Positions 1 to 10,235 of a stretch of 64,000 nucleotides of DNA are shown here, piece after piece. This stretch comes from Haloarcula sp. H-GB4. Its GTDB lineage: Archaea; Halobacteriota; Halobacteria; Halobacteriales; Haloarculaceae. The stretch is from the NCBI RefSeq assembly GCF_030848575.1, contig NZ_JAVDDX010000003.1, positions 62,001 to 126,000 of the forward strand, read 5' to 3'. The notes under the pieces are model-generated. The model was not told the origin of the DNA. It saw nothing but the letters and a program-made list of their open reading frames with translations, and did no database searches. Each line of letters begins with the position of its first letter. Positions within the stretch are counted from its first letter, which is position 1. The position numbers and the translations under genes are program-made.

Positions 1-1396
1 CGCTCCGGCTTCCACTTCGAACGATGACAGCCAGCGCGACGGTGCCGATGACAGCGATAATCGCTCGGCCGCCGAGTCCCAGCGACATCCCGGCGAGCGA
101 CGCGAGCGTGTTTGTCAACAGGAACAGCACGACGACGGGGAGAACCCAGCTAACGGTCAGAAGCCACGGCTTTGCTACCCATTCGAAACGGTCAGTTCCA
201 GCGCGAAACTCGGCCAGCGCTTCCCCACGCAGCAGCCAGCCGACGATGACAGTGAACGCGAACAGCCCGACGGTCAACATCAGGTCTGCGAGCGTGCCGG
301 AGACGAACTGGAACACCGAGCTTGTGAGTGCCAGCCCGCTCCCAGTGGCCGCAAGCAGGACCGAGACCAGCACTGTGGCCCGACGTCGTGGGACGCCGAA
401 GCTGTCGACGAGCGTTGCCACCGGCGTCTCAAGCAGGCTGATACCGCTGGTCACCGCAGCCATCAGCACGGTTGCGAAGAACGCAGTCGCGACGAGTTCA
501 CCGCCCGGGAGCGTCGCAAATGCCGTCGCGAGCGCGACGAACAGCGCACCGGGGCCGCCCTGTCCGGGGTCGACACCCTGAGAAAACAGCAGCGGAATGA
601 CGACCAGTCCAGCGAGGACACCGATGAACGTGTTCGAGACTGCGATGACAAGTGTATCCCGCGGGAGCGATGCGTTGTCGTCGAGGTACGAGGCGTACGT
701 CAGCATGACTCCGGCGCCGAGCGAGAGGGTGAACAGTGCCTGTCCCGCCGCTGGCCCGATGACGCTCAGGAAGTTCGCGGCGAGGTATTCGGCGTCGAAA
801 CTGAGATAGAACGCGTAGCCGGCGGCCGTCCCCGGTTGGGTGGCCGTCCACACGGCGAGGCCGAGCAGGATAATCACGACACCGGGGAGCATCACCTTCG
901 AGACGCGTTCGATACCGTTGCTGATGCCGAAAAAGACGATGGCGGCAACGATACCGAGGAACAGCAGGTGAAAGGCGACCGCTTCGAGGCCGAAGCTCAT
1001 TGCCCCGAAGTACTGCTGGGGCTGCGCGAAGTACGTCCCAACCGGCGAGACCAGTGTGTATCGGAGAATCCACCCGCCGACGACAGAGTAGAACGAGAGG
1101 ATGACCAAGGTCGTCAGGACGTTGAACGCGCCCAGCCACGACCCCCAGCGGGAGCCGGTGAGCGAGCGCAACGCCGCGGTTGGTGTCTGCCGGCCACAGC
1201 GTCCGAGGACGAACTCAGCGAGCAGTCCCGGGACGCCGATGCCGACGACGACAAGCAGGTAGACGATGAGGAACGCGCTGCCACCGTTTCCGGCGGTCAG
1301 CCACGGGAACCGCCAGATGTTCCCCAGACCCGCCGCACCGCCGACGGCGGCAAGCACGAAACCGAGGTTCGATATCCATGAGTCACGATCGGACAT
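1..1396 (-). CDS. Sodium-dependent symporter, NSS/SNF family (3' end beyond window)
   Basis: The minus-strand frame opens with ATG at 1394-1396 and stays open to base 1, so it is cut by the window edge after about 465 residues. The N-terminus (MSDRDSWISNLGFVLAAVGG, then AAGLGNIWRFPWLTAGNGG) is the hallmark TM1 of neurotransmitter:sodium symporters, including the GxxGxGNxWRFP sequence that lines the Na+ and substrate sites. The visible C-terminus is another hydrophobic helix followed by a short Arg/Ser-rich tail, so only a few residues are probably missing. The family imports amino acids or related amines with Na+; the substrate cannot be told from sequence. It lies upstream of the urt genes on the same strand, about 180 bp from urtE, with no sign of co-transcription. 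Confidence 0.88.
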   Translation of the reverse strand, partial: MSDRDSWISNLGFVLAAVGGAAGLGNIWRFPWLTAGNGGSAFLIVYLLVVVGIGVPGLLAEFVLGRCGRQTPTAALRSLTGSRWGSWLGAFNVLTTLVILSFYSVVGGWILRYTLVSPVGTYFAQPQQYFGAMSFGLEAVAFHLLFLGIVAAIVFFGISNGIERVSKVMLPGVVIILLGLAVWTATQPGTAAGYAFYLSFDAEYLAANFLSVIGPAAGQALFTLSLGAGVMLTYASYLDDNASLPRDTLVIAVSNTFIGVLAGLVVIPLLFSQGVDPGQGGPGALFVALATAFATLPGGELVATAFFATVLMAAVTSGISLLETPVATLVDSFGVPRRRATVLVSVLLAATGSGLALTSSVFQFVSGTLADLMLTVGLFAFTVIVGWLLRGEALAEFRAGTDRFEWVAKPWLLTVSWVLPVVVLFLLTNTLASLAGMSLGLGGRAIIAVIGTVALAVIVRSGSRS

Positions 1397-1572
1397 TCGT
1401 GTACAGGTCTGTTCAGTGGGTACTCAAGTTCCTGTTGATTCGGTTGCTTGCGTGTAATCAGGAAGGAATTAGGTAGCCGACAGTCCAGCCCGCGTCCGAA
1501 CTGCCGTCCGTCGTTCCACAGGCGACCGCCCGCAGGTGGGTGCCAGAGACGCGATACAGCTGAGAGTCCGTC

Positions 1573-2271
1573 TCAGACCGCGAGGTACTCCGCGATCGCG
1601 TCCTCGTCGGCAATCGTGGACGGGCCGAGTTCATCGACGACCGTGCCCCGCTCCATCGCGTAACAGCGGTCGGCCATCTCACGGATGACTCCGAGGTTCT
1701 GTTCGACGAACAGAATCGTTGTCCCGAGGTCATCGTTGATCGTCTGCATATCCTGGCTGATCTGGTCAACGATCGAGGGCTGGATGCCCTCGGACGGTTC
1801 ATCGAGCAAGAGCAGATCGGGGTTCGACACCAGTGCGCGGCCGATGGCAAGCATCTGCTGTTGCCCGCCTGAGAGCGTCCCGGCCTCTTGACTGGCTCGT
1901 TCTTCAAGCACGGGGAAGTAGTCGTATATCTGGTCGTACAGCGTTTCGTCGCTGTCCGACCGGATGGTCTCGCCCATCTTGATGTTCTGTTCGACGGTTA
2001 GCTTGGGGAACACGTCCCGACCCTGCGGGATGTAGCCGATGCCGGCCCGGGCGCGTTCGTCGGCACTCGCGTGGGTCACGTCAGTGCCGTCGTAGCTGAT
2101 AGTTCCCTCGCTTGGTTCCAGCAGTCCCATCACCGTTTTCAGGAGCGTCGTCTTGCCGACGCCGTTTTTCCCCATCACGCCGACGATTTCCCCCTCCTCG
2201 ACGGAGAGATCCACGTCCCGCAGTATCGGTGTCGTGTCGTAGGCAGCGGAAACGTTGTCGAGTTCAAGCAT
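1573..2271 (-). CDS. urtE: Urea/branched-chain-type ABC transporter ATP-binding protein UrtE
   Basis: Second ATPase of a HAAT-family importer, about 232 residues, cytoplasmic. Walker A is GKNGVGKTT near residue 35, the signature LSGGQQQ near 134 and Walker B LLLLDEP near 154. The sequence after Walker B (SEGIQPSIV) is typical of LivF/UrtE ATPases. The start is ATG at 2271, overlapping the urtD stop (TGATG); a GTG three bases upstream is also possible. It is the last gene of urtABCDE. Naming it for urea rather than branched-chain amino acids is inferred from the adjacent urease operon. Confidence 0.85.
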   Translation of the reverse strand: MLELDNVSAAYDTTPILRDVDLSVEEGEIVGVMGKNGVGKTTLLKTVMGLLEPSEGTISYDGTDVTHASADERARAGIGYIPQGRDVFPKLTVEQNIKMGETIRSDSDETLYDQIYDYFPVLEERASQEAGTLSGGQQQMLAIGRALVSNPDLLLLDEPSEGIQPSIVDQISQDMQTINDDLGTTILFVEQNLGVIREMADRCYAMERGTVVDELGPSTIADEDAIAEYLAV

Positions 2272-3077
2272 CACGACTCACCTCCCAGATATATCCGCTG
2301 GACCGCCGGGTCGGATTCGATCTCTTCAATCGGCCCCTCGCGGAACACCTCGCCGTTGTGCAAGACGGTCACTTCTTCGGCGATGCTTGCGACGAAGTCG
2401 GTGTCGTGTTCGATGACGATGAAGGCAATCCCTTCCTCCTCGTTGAGCCGCCTGATCCGCTCAGCGATAGCTTCGCGCTCGGCCACGTCAAGTCCGGCAA
2501 CCGGCTCGTCCAGCAGGAGCAGATCGGGTTCGAGCGCGGCGGCCATCCCGATTTCCAGCTGCTGTTGTTGGCCGTGTGAGAGCTGCGACGCAGCAACGTC
2601 CTCATAGCCGGTAAGGCCCGCAGCCTCAATGGCCTCGGCGACCAGCCGCCGTCGCTTCTCCCCGTCAGCGAACTGCTGGACGGGGAGCCTGACGTTCTCT
2701 CTGACACTCAGGTCACCGTATACGGACGGAACCTGAAATTTCATACTGATACCACGGGAGACCCGCTCGTGTGGGTCGAGGTCGGTGATGTCGTGGCCGT
2801 TGTAGTAGATACTGCCGTCACTCGCCTCGTAGGACCCGGTAATCAGGTTCAGCAGCGTCGACTTGCCTGCACCGTTTGGCCCGATGAGACAGCGGAGCTC
2901 TCCCTCGGCGACCGAGAAGTCCACGTCGTCGGTGGCAGTGAATCCGCCGAACTGCTTGACGAGCCCGTCGGTCTGTAGCAGTGTGTCGGTTCTGTCACCT
3001 GTTGCCAGTTCCGCGGCAGTCTGTCGAACATTCGGTCCGAGAGAGTCGATGTCGGATTCAGTTTCAGTATCACTCAT
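2271..3077 (-). CDS. urtD: Urea/branched-chain-type ABC transporter ATP-binding protein UrtD
   Basis: LivG/UrtD-type ATPase of 268 residues. It has a hydrophilic N-terminal extension of about 35 residues, then Walker A GPNGAGKST near 66, signature LSHGQQQ near 166 and Walker B LLLLDEP near 187, followed by VAGLDVAEREAI. It should pair with UrtE as the heterodimeric motor driving the UrtB/UrtC channel. Its first base is the last base of the urtC stop codon, so translation is probably coupled. Assignment to urea rests on context. Confidence 0.86.
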   Translation of the reverse strand: MSDTETESDIDSLGPNVRQTAAELATGDRTDTLLQTDGLVKQFGGFTATDDVDFSVAEGELRCLIGPNGAGKSTLLNLITGSYEASDGSIYYNGHDITDLDPHERVSRGISMKFQVPSVYGDLSVRENVRLPVQQFADGEKRRRLVAEAIEAAGLTGYEDVAASQLSHGQQQQLEIGMAAALEPDLLLLDEPVAGLDVAEREAIAERIRRLNEEEGIAFIVIEHDTDFVASIAEEVTVLHNGEVFREGPIEEIESDPAVQRIYLGGES

Positions 3078-4231
3078 TAGTCACTCACCTCACTCGGCGC
3101 GTCGGGTGCGTCGGCTCCGCTGGCTTCACCCGGGCTGAGTCGAGTTTCGACAATCTGATCGTGGAGCCACGGAACGAAGCCGCTCGGAAGGACCAGAATC
3201 GTCACCAGCAACAGAGTGCCAAGCAGGACCAGCGCCAGCTCTCCCGCCATCGAAATGCGGAGGTATTCGATGGCGAGCGTTGCGACGACGGCCCCAAGCA
3301 GGCTCTTTCGACCGCCGATACTCACCCAGATGACCGGCAGCGTCGCGAACAGCAGCGAAAACACGGTCGGGTCGATGTAGACGTTCCGTGCGGCGTACAG
3401 TACGCCGGACAGACCCGCCAGCGCTCCGCCGAGCGTGAACACGACGAACTTGACGCGGGTCACGTTGTAGCCGAACATCTCGGTGCGGTCCTCGTCCTCT
3501 CGGACGGCGACCATCACGCGCCCGTAGTCCGAGTTGACGAGGACCCGCAACCCGAGGTACGTCCCGACCAGCAGGAGGAGGACGAGGTAGTAGAACGGGC
3601 TGATCTCGAACGATCCGATTCCGATAACCCGCATCGGGAACGGGTTGTACATGAACTGGTAGGAAGCCCCCTCGACGCCAAGCGTCAACACCGGAATGTC
3701 CGGCATTCCGTTGAAGCCGCCAAGCGCCGCCTCGCCGATAGCCCACTCGGACCCGGCGGTCTGGGCCATGAACGTGTGCATGACTATCGTCGAGACGAGC
3801 GTGATGATAGTCACGTAGACATCCCGCACCCCGCCGTAGAACATGAAGTAGCCCAGTATCGCCGCGCTGAGGCCACCGCCGACGATACCGGCGACGACAG
3901 CGGCCGTGATACCGCCCGGAGTCGCATAGTTGATCGAGACGACACCGAACGTGTAGGCCCCGATGCCGAAGAATACGACCTGCCCGAAGCTCAGCACGCC
4001 CGAGTAGCCCCAGACGACTGACAGGGAAAGCCCCAGCAGCGCCAGCACCATGAACAGCGACAGCTGTGAGCCGTCACCGAAGGCCGGGTAGACGACAAGG
4101 GCCGCGACGGCGACGGCGAAGCCGACCCAGAACCCACGCGATTCCCCGATAGTGTTTGGCCCCTCGAACCGGCTGCGAAACCGACCCGGGAGCGACCTGT
4201 TCTCCTCGCCGTTTGCACTGTTTTTCGACAT
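3077..4231 (-). CDS. urtC: Urea/branched-chain-type ABC transporter permease UrtC
   Basis: LivM/UrtC-type inner-membrane permease of 384 residues with about ten hydrophobic helices. The diagnostic loop GYSGVLSFGQVVFFGIGAY lies near residue 75. A charged cytosolic N-terminus of about 30 residues precedes TM1, and an acidic C-terminal tail follows the last helix. It pairs with UrtB to form the translocation path. It starts directly after the urtB stop codon, consistent with one transcript for urtABCDE. Confidence 0.86.
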   Translation of the reverse strand: MSKNSANGEENRSLPGRFRSRFEGPNTIGESRGFWVGFAVAVAALVVYPAFGDGSQLSLFMVLALLGLSLSVVWGYSGVLSFGQVVFFGIGAYTFGVVSINYATPGGITAAVVAGIVGGGLSAAILGYFMFYGGVRDVYVTIITLVSTIVMHTFMAQTAGSEWAIGEAALGGFNGMPDIPVLTLGVEGASYQFMYNPFPMRVIGIGSFEISPFYYLVLLLLVGTYLGLRVLVNSDYGRVMVAVREDEDRTEMFGYNVTRVKFVVFTLGGALAGLSGVLYAARNVYIDPTVFSLLFATLPVIWVSIGGRKSLLGAVVATLAIEYLRISMAGELALVLLGTLLLVTILVLPSGFVPWLHDQIVETRLSPGEASGADAPDAPSEVSD

Positions 4232-5170
4232 CTAGTCGCTCTCCTGTCTCCGTTTCCGCAGTTGTTCGATGAACCCGGTGATGCCGTCGGGGAGGAACCG
4301 GAGGGCGATGAGCGCAGCGACGAGCAACGCGATACGGCCGATGAACGTCCCGTAGAGGTTCGAGAACGTGGCCAGAATCGCCCCAAGAACGCCCCCCGAC
4401 AGCGCGGTCCCGAGGACGACGCTCGGCCCCCCGACAACGACGGCGACGAACGCCTCAACTAGGAACTGGTCGCCCAGCGTCGGCTGCATCGTGATGACTG
4501 GTGCGAACAGCGCGCCCGTCAGCCCGGCCAACGCCGATCCGAACCCGAATGTTAGCATATACATCCGGTCGGTGTTGACGCCCATGGCCTGTGCCGTTTC
4601 CTTGTCCTGTATCGTCGCCCGGGCGCGCATCCCGAAGTCCGTCCGGGTGAACAGGTAGTAGGTAGCCAGGAGCAGCCCGATGCTGACGCCGGCCAGGACG
4701 ATCCGGTACGTCGAGTACGAGAACGCCCCGTACGAGATTGCGCCGAACGGCGTCGCTATCTGGTCGATTGAGTTGCCAAAGCGAATTCGGGCCCCCTGGG
4801 TCAGTATCAGGCTGAGCCCGAACGTGGCGACCATCGAATCGGCCAGTCGGTCGTACAGCGGTTCGATGATATCGCGGCCCAGCGTCTGTTGACTGATGTA
4901 ATTAGGCCAAGCTCCGGAGATAATCACCCGCTCGGTCAGAATCCCGAAGAGGCCGGTGACCAGACCGCCAACGAGCATCGCCACGACGAGCGGGAGGCCG
5001 AGTTGCGTCACGGCCAGCGTCGCGGTGTAGGCACCGATGAGGATGAACTCCCCATGTGCCAGATTAATGACGCCCATAATCCCGAAGATGATGGCCAACC
5101 CCGCCGCGGCAAGCACGATGAACGCGAAGCTATCGAGGAACTGAAGCGCGAGGTTGATCCCGTTTACCAT
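4232..5170 (-). CDS. urtB: Urea/branched-chain-type ABC transporter permease UrtB
   Basis: LivH/UrtB-type permease of 312 residues. The family signature IMGVINLAHGEFILIGAYTA is near residue 30, and there are eight or more hydrophobic segments. The region MRARATIQDKETAQAMGVNT near residue 180 corresponds to the ABC-interacting cytoplasmic loop of the family. It is separated by two bases from urtA and abuts urtC. It is shorter than many bacterial UrtB proteins, which carry an extra N-terminal region, so distinguishing it from LivH depends on the urease context. Confidence 0.86.
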   Translation of the reverse strand: MVNGINLALQFLDSFAFIVLAAAGLAIIFGIMGVINLAHGEFILIGAYTATLAVTQLGLPLVVAMLVGGLVTGLFGILTERVIISGAWPNYISQQTLGRDIIEPLYDRLADSMVATFGLSLILTQGARIRFGNSIDQIATPFGAISYGAFSYSTYRIVLAGVSIGLLLATYYLFTRTDFGMRARATIQDKETAQAMGVNTDRMYMLTFGFGSALAGLTGALFAPVITMQPTLGDQFLVEAFVAVVVGGPSVVLGTALSGGVLGAILATFSNLYGTFIGRIALLVAALIALRFLPDGITGFIEQLRKRRQESD

Positions 5171-5172
5171 CC

Positions 5173-6480
5173 CTACTCGGCCTCCTCGTAGTAGTCCACC
5201 GGGGTGTACTGGGTCTGCTCCGGGTTCTCGGGGAGGTTACAGCCGGCCGTCTCCGAGAGGAACGTTTCGGGAATCTGGCGGTTTTCGACGGCTTCGACGT
5301 TGTGCTCGTCGTCGGCGCGCATAATCCACATGTGGTGGTCGACGTGGTGGGTTGCACCGTCAAGGCGGATCGTCTCACCTTCCGGTGCTTCGGGTGCCTC
5401 CTCGGTGCCGAGTTCGATGCCCGACTCCAAGGCGTCGACGACTTCCGGCTGTTCGGTGGTCCCGGCCTGCTCGACGGCTTTCTTGTACATGTACGTCGAG
5501 AAGTAGTTGGTCTCAGCTTCCTCGTTGAGGTAGGGCGCGTCGGGGTACATCTCGAAGTACCGGTCGACGAAGCCGCCGTCGCCCGTGTTGCTGTCGGTCG
5601 GCACCTCCTCCATGTAGTTGACACCCGCGTAGATGTTGGCCATCGCCGGGGCGTCGAGCCGTCGGTGCTCATATCCCTGTGCCATCGCCGTCGAGGTGCC
5701 GATTGGCACGTCGAGGCCGGCCGAGGCCTTCTGTTCGTAGAACGACGTGTGGTTCGCCCCGACGAGCATCGACATGACGAAGTCCGGGTCGGCCTCCTGA
5801 ATTCGGTTGATCGTCGAGCCGAAAGAGGATTCGCTGAGCGGGATGAACTCCTCACCAAGGACGTTTGCGTCGTTTTCGTTTGCCAGCACCTTCACCCAGT
5901 CCGCGGAGAGCTGGCCGAAGTTGTAGTCGGCCGCGATGGTGTAGATGTCCGGGCCGAACTCCTCGACCAGATACGGGAGGACGATACCGAGCTGTTGGCG
6001 GGCGGTCGGCCCGACCGCGAAGGTGAATTCGTCACAGACGCCGCCCTCGTACTGCGTGGTGTAGAAGTAGAGCTGTTCGTTGCGGTCGATTATCGGACGT
6101 ATCGCCTCCCGGGTTGCCGAGGAGTAGCCGGCCCACAGCGCGTCAACGTTCTCCTCGTTGATCGCCGTGCGAGTCAGCTCCTGATAGCGCTGATTGTCAG
6201 ACTGGGGGTCACGCTGGAACGTCTCAATCTGCTTCCCGTCGATACCGCCGTTGGCGTTGATTTCCTCAATGGCGAGCATCGACGCCTTTGCCTTCGGGTC
6301 GCCGACGAGAGCGAAGTTCCCAGACTGGTCCTCTAAAACCCCAATTTTGAGCGTATCAGTACTGCTCGCGGTGTCCGTCGAGGTGCCGCCTTCGCCGGCG
6401 GAACAGCCGGCGAGGCCGGTGGCGAGTGCGGCCCCGCTCGCGCCGAGGAATTGCCGGCGACTGAGGGGGGACCGGCTCAT
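5173..6480 (-). CDS. urtA: Urea/short-chain-amide ABC transporter substrate-binding lipoprotein UrtA
   Basis: Extracytoplasmic binding protein of 435 residues. The N-terminus is a twin-arginine lipoprotein signal: RR at 8-9 and LAGC with the lipidated Cys at 26. The mature part begins with the type I periplasmic-binding fold (LKIGVLEDQSGNFALVGDP). Its sequence resembles UrtA/AmiC/FmdD proteins more than LivJ, for example the region around YFYTTQYEGGVCDEFTF. A strong Shine-Dalgarno (GGAGGTG on the minus strand, about 6487-6493) fixes the ATG at 6480, so the mRNA is leadered. It is the first gene of the urt operon, divergent from ureB. Short-chain amides remain an alternative ligand. Confidence 0.85.
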   Translation of the reverse strand: MSRSPLSRRQFLGASGAALATGLAGCSAGEGGTSTDTASSTDTLKIGVLEDQSGNFALVGDPKAKASMLAIEEINANGGIDGKQIETFQRDPQSDNQRYQELTRTAINEENVDALWAGYSSATREAIRPIIDRNEQLYFYTTQYEGGVCDEFTFAVGPTARQQLGIVLPYLVEEFGPDIYTIAADYNFGQLSADWVKVLANENDANVLGEEFIPLSESSFGSTINRIQEADPDFVMSMLVGANHTSFYEQKASAGLDVPIGTSTAMAQGYEHRRLDAPAMANIYAGVNYMEEVPTDSNTGDGGFVDRYFEMYPDAPYLNEEAETNYFSTYMYKKAVEQAGTTEQPEVVDALESGIELGTEEAPEAPEGETIRLDGATHHVDHHMWIMRADDEHNVEAVENRQIPETFLSETAGCNLPENPEQTQYTPVDYYEEAE

Positions 6481-7112
6481 GCTTCCACCTCCGATACTAG
6501 GTTTTTGTTAGGATTGATATTTCCATCATCTTTGGTCATCTCTCGTTCTTTACTCACGATATCCGAACGTTCGTCCATGATGTCGTTCACAGTGTTGCCG
6601 TCTGGGAGGTGGCAAATAAGGTTTACCACTCTTATCTTATATTGTCCATCACACAGTCTTGATAGTATAAGGTCATCAAAGGATATGACGAATAGTCAGC
6701 CAAAGCAGTAGTACTGCTGGTGAAATTTGAACTATTCCGCTATTTTGTGTCGCTCTCGGTCAATGGGACAAAAGAACAAACTGCCGGCGTTGTTCCGGTG
6801 CAGTGACCTGTACAGCCGCTGTCAGTCAAATCTGGCTTCTGCGGCCCGAAATCACCCGTTCTATGCTCGCCCGCGCTGTCAGTGTCGCCGGTCATCGAGA
6901 CCGCCGGCAGACTGGACGTGAGTCGTGTTGACTCCCGGAAGTAGGACAGTTCGATAGTCGAACCCCTTTATGTAGGTCTGAAACTTTAGCATTTAATCCG
7001 GTTCTCGATATAGAGGCGTCACTTGCGCAGAGAGCAATCATTTTAGTATGTGTATTCAAAGAGACGGGCAGATGATAGACAAACAGTCAGAAATACTCGG
7101 GGCGGTGGCGCG
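6481..7112. promoter_or_regulatory. Divergent urtA / ureB control region
   Basis: This 632-bp gene-free spacer is clearly AT-richer than its neighbours. On the minus strand a TATA-like stretch (ATATAAGATAAG, about 6630-6643) lies about 150 bp from urtA. On the plus strand, TTTAATCC near 6992 and TTTTAGTATG near 7041 are possible TATA elements for ureB. It also contains the palindromes CGAACGTTCG (about 6566-6575) and AGCAGTAGTACTGCT (6704-6718). Short frames crossing it have no coding character. The promoters are inferred from sequence only. Confidence 0.5.
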
Positions 7113-7529
7113 ATGAGTGATAGACTCGTGCCCGGCGAGGTCATCCCGGGCGAAGGGACAGTGACGCTGAACGAAGGCCGGGAGACGACGGAAGTGACTG
7201 TCGGGAACACCGGCGACAGACCCTCGCAAGTCGGGTCGCATTTCCATTTCTTCGAGGCCAATGCGGCCCTAGAGTTCGACCGCGAAGCGGCCATGGGGAT
7301 GCGGCTGAATATTCCTGCCGGCACGGCCGTCCGGTTCGAACCCGGCGACGAGCAGACGGTCGAACTCGTCGAAATCGGTGGGAAGCGACGCGCCCACGGG
7401 ATGAACGGACTGGTCAACGGGAGCGTCGACGGCGACACGAGCGACGCAGTCGAGCGGATGCGGGCGGCAGGGTTCGGGGACACGGCCGAGACCGCAACGG
7501 ACGACGGCGACGCGGAGTCCGACCGATGA
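7113..7529 (+). CDS. ureB: Urease subunit beta
   Basis: Structural subunit of the nickel urease, about 138 residues. The family core is clear: [18 protein letters not shown] at the start, [18 protein letters not shown] in the middle and [16 protein letters not shown] after it. The C-terminal tail is Asp/Glu-rich, as usual in halophiles. I chose ATG 7113 because GGTGG stands just upstream and homology begins here; the 21 residues encoded further upstream do not look like urease. Its stop overlaps the ureC start by four bases (ATGA). It is the first gene of ureBCAGDEF. Confidence 0.93.
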   Translation: MSDRLVPGEVIPGEGTVTLNEGRETTEVTVGNTGDRPSQVGSHFHFFEANAALEFDREAAMGMRLNIPAGTAVRFEPGDEQTVELVEIGGKRRAHGMNGLVNGSVDGDTSDAVERMRAAGFGDTAETATDDGDAESDR

Positions 7530-9232
7530 CACGCGACATCGACCGCGAGAACTACGCCGAACTGTACGGGCCGACGACGGGAGACAAAGTCCGGCTGGGT
7601 GATACGGAGCTGTTCGCCAAGGTCGAAGAGGACCTGCGGACCCACGGCGACGAGGCGGTGTTCGGCGGCGGGAAGACGCTCCGAGACGGGCTGGGAATGG
7701 CTCCCGGCGTCACACAGGCAGAGGGCGCGCTCGACTGGGTGCTGACGAACGCGACGATTATCGACCCGATACTGGGTATCGTCGCCGCCGACATCGGGAT
7801 TCGCAACGGGGAAATCGCCGGTATCGGGAAGGCCGGCAACCCCGACACGATGGACGGCGTCGACATGGTCGTCGGCCCGTCGACGGACGTCTATCCGGCC
7901 GAAGGGAAGATAGCGACCGCCGGCGGCCTCGACATCCACGTCCACTTCAATTCTGCACAGCTTCACGAACACGCGCTGTCGGGCGGTATCACGACGATGT
8001 TCGGCGGCGGGTACGGCGGCGGCGCAACCACCTGCACGACCGGGCCAGAGAACGTCAAGCGGTTCTTGCAGGCCGCCGAGGCGTGGCCGGTCAACGTCGG
8101 TTTCTACGGGAAGGGTAACGCCTCCGACCCCGGCCCGCTCCGCGAGCAGGTCAGGGCCGGTGCCTGCGGGCTGAAACTGCACGAGGACTGGGGGTCGACG
8201 CCAGAGACAATCGACACCTGCCTCAACGTCGCTGAGGACGAGGACGTGCAGGTGTGTATGCACACGGACACGCTGAACGAAGCCGGATTCCTCGAAAACA
8301 CCTTCGGGGCTGTCGACGGCCGGACCATGCATCTGTTCCACATCGAGGGTGCGGGCGGGGGCCACGCGCCGGACATCATGGAGATGGTCGGCGAACCGAA
8401 CATGCTGCCGTCGTCGACAAACCCGTCGATGCCGTATACCGATAACACGTTCGACGAGCATCTGGACATGGTGATGGTGTGTCACCACCTCAACCCTGAC
8501 GTGCCGGAGGACGTGGCTTTCGCCGAATCCCGCGTTCGCGCGGAGACCATCGCCGCCGAGGACGTGCTCCACGACATGGGCGCAATCTCAATGATGACCT
8601 CGGACTCCCAGGCGATGGGCCGGATGGCCGAAGTCATCCCGCGGACATGGCAGACGGCCTCGAAGATGAAATCCCAGCGTGGCCCGCTGCCCGAGGACGA
8701 AGGGACCGGCGCGGACAACCACCGTATCAAGCGCTATATCGCCAAATACACCGTCAACCCCGCTATCAGCGCCGGCATCGAAGAGCACGTCGGGACACTC
8801 GAACCCGGCAAGCTTGCCGATATCTGCCTGTGGGACCCCGCCTTCTTCGGCGTCAAGCCGGCGATGACGTTCAAGGGTGGGTTCCCGGTCCACTCGGAGA
8901 TGGGCGAAGCCAACGGGTCACTGATGACCTGCGAACCGATTCTTCAGCGCGAACGCGCCGGTGCGGTCGGCAAGGCCAAACACGCCCTTTCGCTGTCGTT
9001 CGTCTCTCCGGCGGCCGCCGAAGCCGGCATCGACGAGAAGTACGGGCTCGACTCCCGTGTCGTCCCGATTGAGGGCGCACGCACGCCCGGCAAGGACGAC
9101 ATGGTGCACAACAGCTACTGTCCGGACGACATCGAGGTCGACCCGGAGACCTTCGAGGTCCGGGTTGACGGCGACCACGTCACCTGCGAACCGTCTTCAG
9201 AACTCCCACTCGCGCAGCGATACCTGCTATGA
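7526..9232 (+). CDS. ureC: Urease subunit alpha (catalytic)
   Basis: Catalytic subunit, 568 residues, hydrolysing urea to ammonia and carbamate with a di-nickel centre. All key residues are present: H138 and H140 (HVH), the carbamylated lysine K217 in [10 protein letters not shown]219, H246, H272, the mobile-flap C319/H320 in MVCHHL, and D360. From K217 on, numbering matches the Klebsiella enzyme; a four-residue gain before the HVH motif is balanced by a four-residue loss after it. Overlapping ATGA junctions on both sides show tight coupling with ureB and ureA. Confidence 0.97.
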   Translation: MTRDIDRENYAELYGPTTGDKVRLGDTELFAKVEEDLRTHGDEAVFGGGKTLRDGLGMAPGVTQAEGALDWVLTNATIIDPILGIVAADIGIRNGEIAGIGKAGNPDTMDGVDMVVGPSTDVYPAEGKIATAGGLDIHVHFNSAQLHEHALSGGITTMFGGGYGGGATTCTTGPENVKRFLQAAEAWPVNVGFYGKGNASDPGPLREQVRAGACGLKLHEDWGSTPETIDTCLNVAEDEDVQVCMHTDTLNEAGFLENTFGAVDGRTMHLFHIEGAGGGHAPDIMEMVGEPNMLPSSTNPSMPYTDNTFDEHLDMVMVCHHLNPDVPEDVAFAESRVRAETIAAEDVLHDMGAISMMTSDSQAMGRMAEVIPRTWQTASKMKSQRGPLPEDEGTGADNHRIKRYIAKYTVNPAISAGIEEHVGTLEPGKLADICLWDPAFFGVKPAMTFKGGFPVHSEMGEANGSLMTCEPILQRERAGAVGKAKHALSLSFVSPAAAEAGIDEKYGLDSRVVPIEGARTPGKDDMVHNSYCPDDIEVDPETFEVRVDGDHVTCEPSSELPLAQRYLL

Positions 9233-9615
9233 AACTCACAGCCAAAGAACAGGAGCGACTCACGGTCTTTACCGCCGCAGAGGTCGCGCGACGCCGCAAG
9301 GAACGCGGTGTCCCGCTGAACCACCCCGAAGCTGTCGCCTACATCAGTGACTGGTGCATCGAGCGGGGCCGGGACGGTCAGTCGGTCGCCGAAATCCGCT
9401 CCGGCGCGTCGAAACTGCTCGGCCGCGAGGATGTGATGGACGGCGTCCCGGAGATGATAGATATGATCCAGGTCGAGCCAGTGTTTCCCGACGGGACGAA
9501 ACTGGTCACGGTTCACGACCCGATTCGCTCCGACAGCGTCGGGTCGGCCGACGACGAACCGACGGAATCGGAGGCGGCGACTGACGGCGGAGACTCAGCG
9601 GGGACAGACGAGTGA
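9229..9615 (+). CDS. ureA: Urease subunit gamma
   Basis: Small structural subunit, 128 residues. The first 100 residues are canonical ([69 protein letters not shown]). A C-terminal extension of about 28 acidic residues is typical of halophilic versions. Placement after ureC (order B-C-A) differs from the bacterial A-B-C order. It overlaps ureC by ATGA and the ureG start by GTGA. Confidence 0.94.
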   Translation: MKLTAKEQERLTVFTAAEVARRRKERGVPLNHPEAVAYISDWCIERGRDGQSVAEIRSGASKLLGREDVMDGVPEMIDMIQVEPVFPDGTKLVTVHDPIRSDSVGSADDEPTESEAATDGGDSAGTDE

Positions 9616-10235
9616 GTCTCACACACCGCGACGTGGCGACGGTCGGTATCGGCGGTCCGGTCGGTTCCGGGAAAACCTCACTGTTGACCGCGCTTGTTCC
9701 CGAACTGCGCGACCAGGGGCTTGATGTGGGTGTCATCGCCAACGACATCCTCACACAGGAGGATGCCGATGTGCTCCGCGAGCGCTTCGCCGGCGTCGTG
9801 CCCGAGGACCTCGTCGCCGGCGTCGAAACCGGGGCGTGTCCGCACACGGGCATCCGCGAGGACCCGTCGATGAACCTCCAGCAGATCGATTCGTTCCTGG
9901 CCGACCACCCGGAACTGGACCTGGTGTTGGTCGAGAGCGGCGGCGACAACCTCGCGGCGACGTTCAACCCCGAACTCGCCGATTACTCGCTGTACGTCAT
10001 CTCGGTCGCGGAAGGGGAAGACATCCCTCGCAAACGCGGGCCGGGGGTCGTCGACTGTGACCTGCTCGTCATCAACAAGACTGACCTCGCGCCCCACGTC
10101 GGCGTCGACCTCGACGTGATGGAACGGGACGCTACCGAGGTTCGGGACGGCCCCGTCGTCTTCACCAACTGCAAAGAGGAGACGAATATCGACGAGGTGC
10201 TGACACACGTCCGCGACGGGGTGCTGTTCGCCTGA
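9612..10235 (+). CDS. ureG: Urease accessory GTPase UreG
   Basis: SIMIBI-class GTPase of 207 residues that drives nickel delivery to apo-urease with UreD, UreF and UreE. It has a P-loop [12 protein letters not shown] near residues 15-26, the metal-binding CPH motif in [13 protein letters not shown] near 75, the [11 protein letters not shown] region, and NKTD for guanine recognition. The start is a GTG overlapping the ureA stop. Its stop shares a base with the ureD start (TGATG). Confidence 0.95.
   Translation: MSLTHRDVATVGIGGPVGSGKTSLLTALVPELRDQGLDVGVIANDILTQEDADVLRERFAGVVPEDLVAGVETGACPHTGIREDPSMNLQQIDSFLADHPELDLVLVESGGDNLAATFNPELADYSLYVISVAEGEDIPRKRGPGVVDCDLLVINKTDLAPHVGVDLDVMERDATEVRDGPVVFTNCKEETNIDEVLTHVRDGVLFA

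Noticed and set aside
24-1381. Several plus-strand frames over the first 1.4 kb
   Set aside because: They are antisense shadows of the minus-strand NSS symporter, whose motifs are unmistakable.
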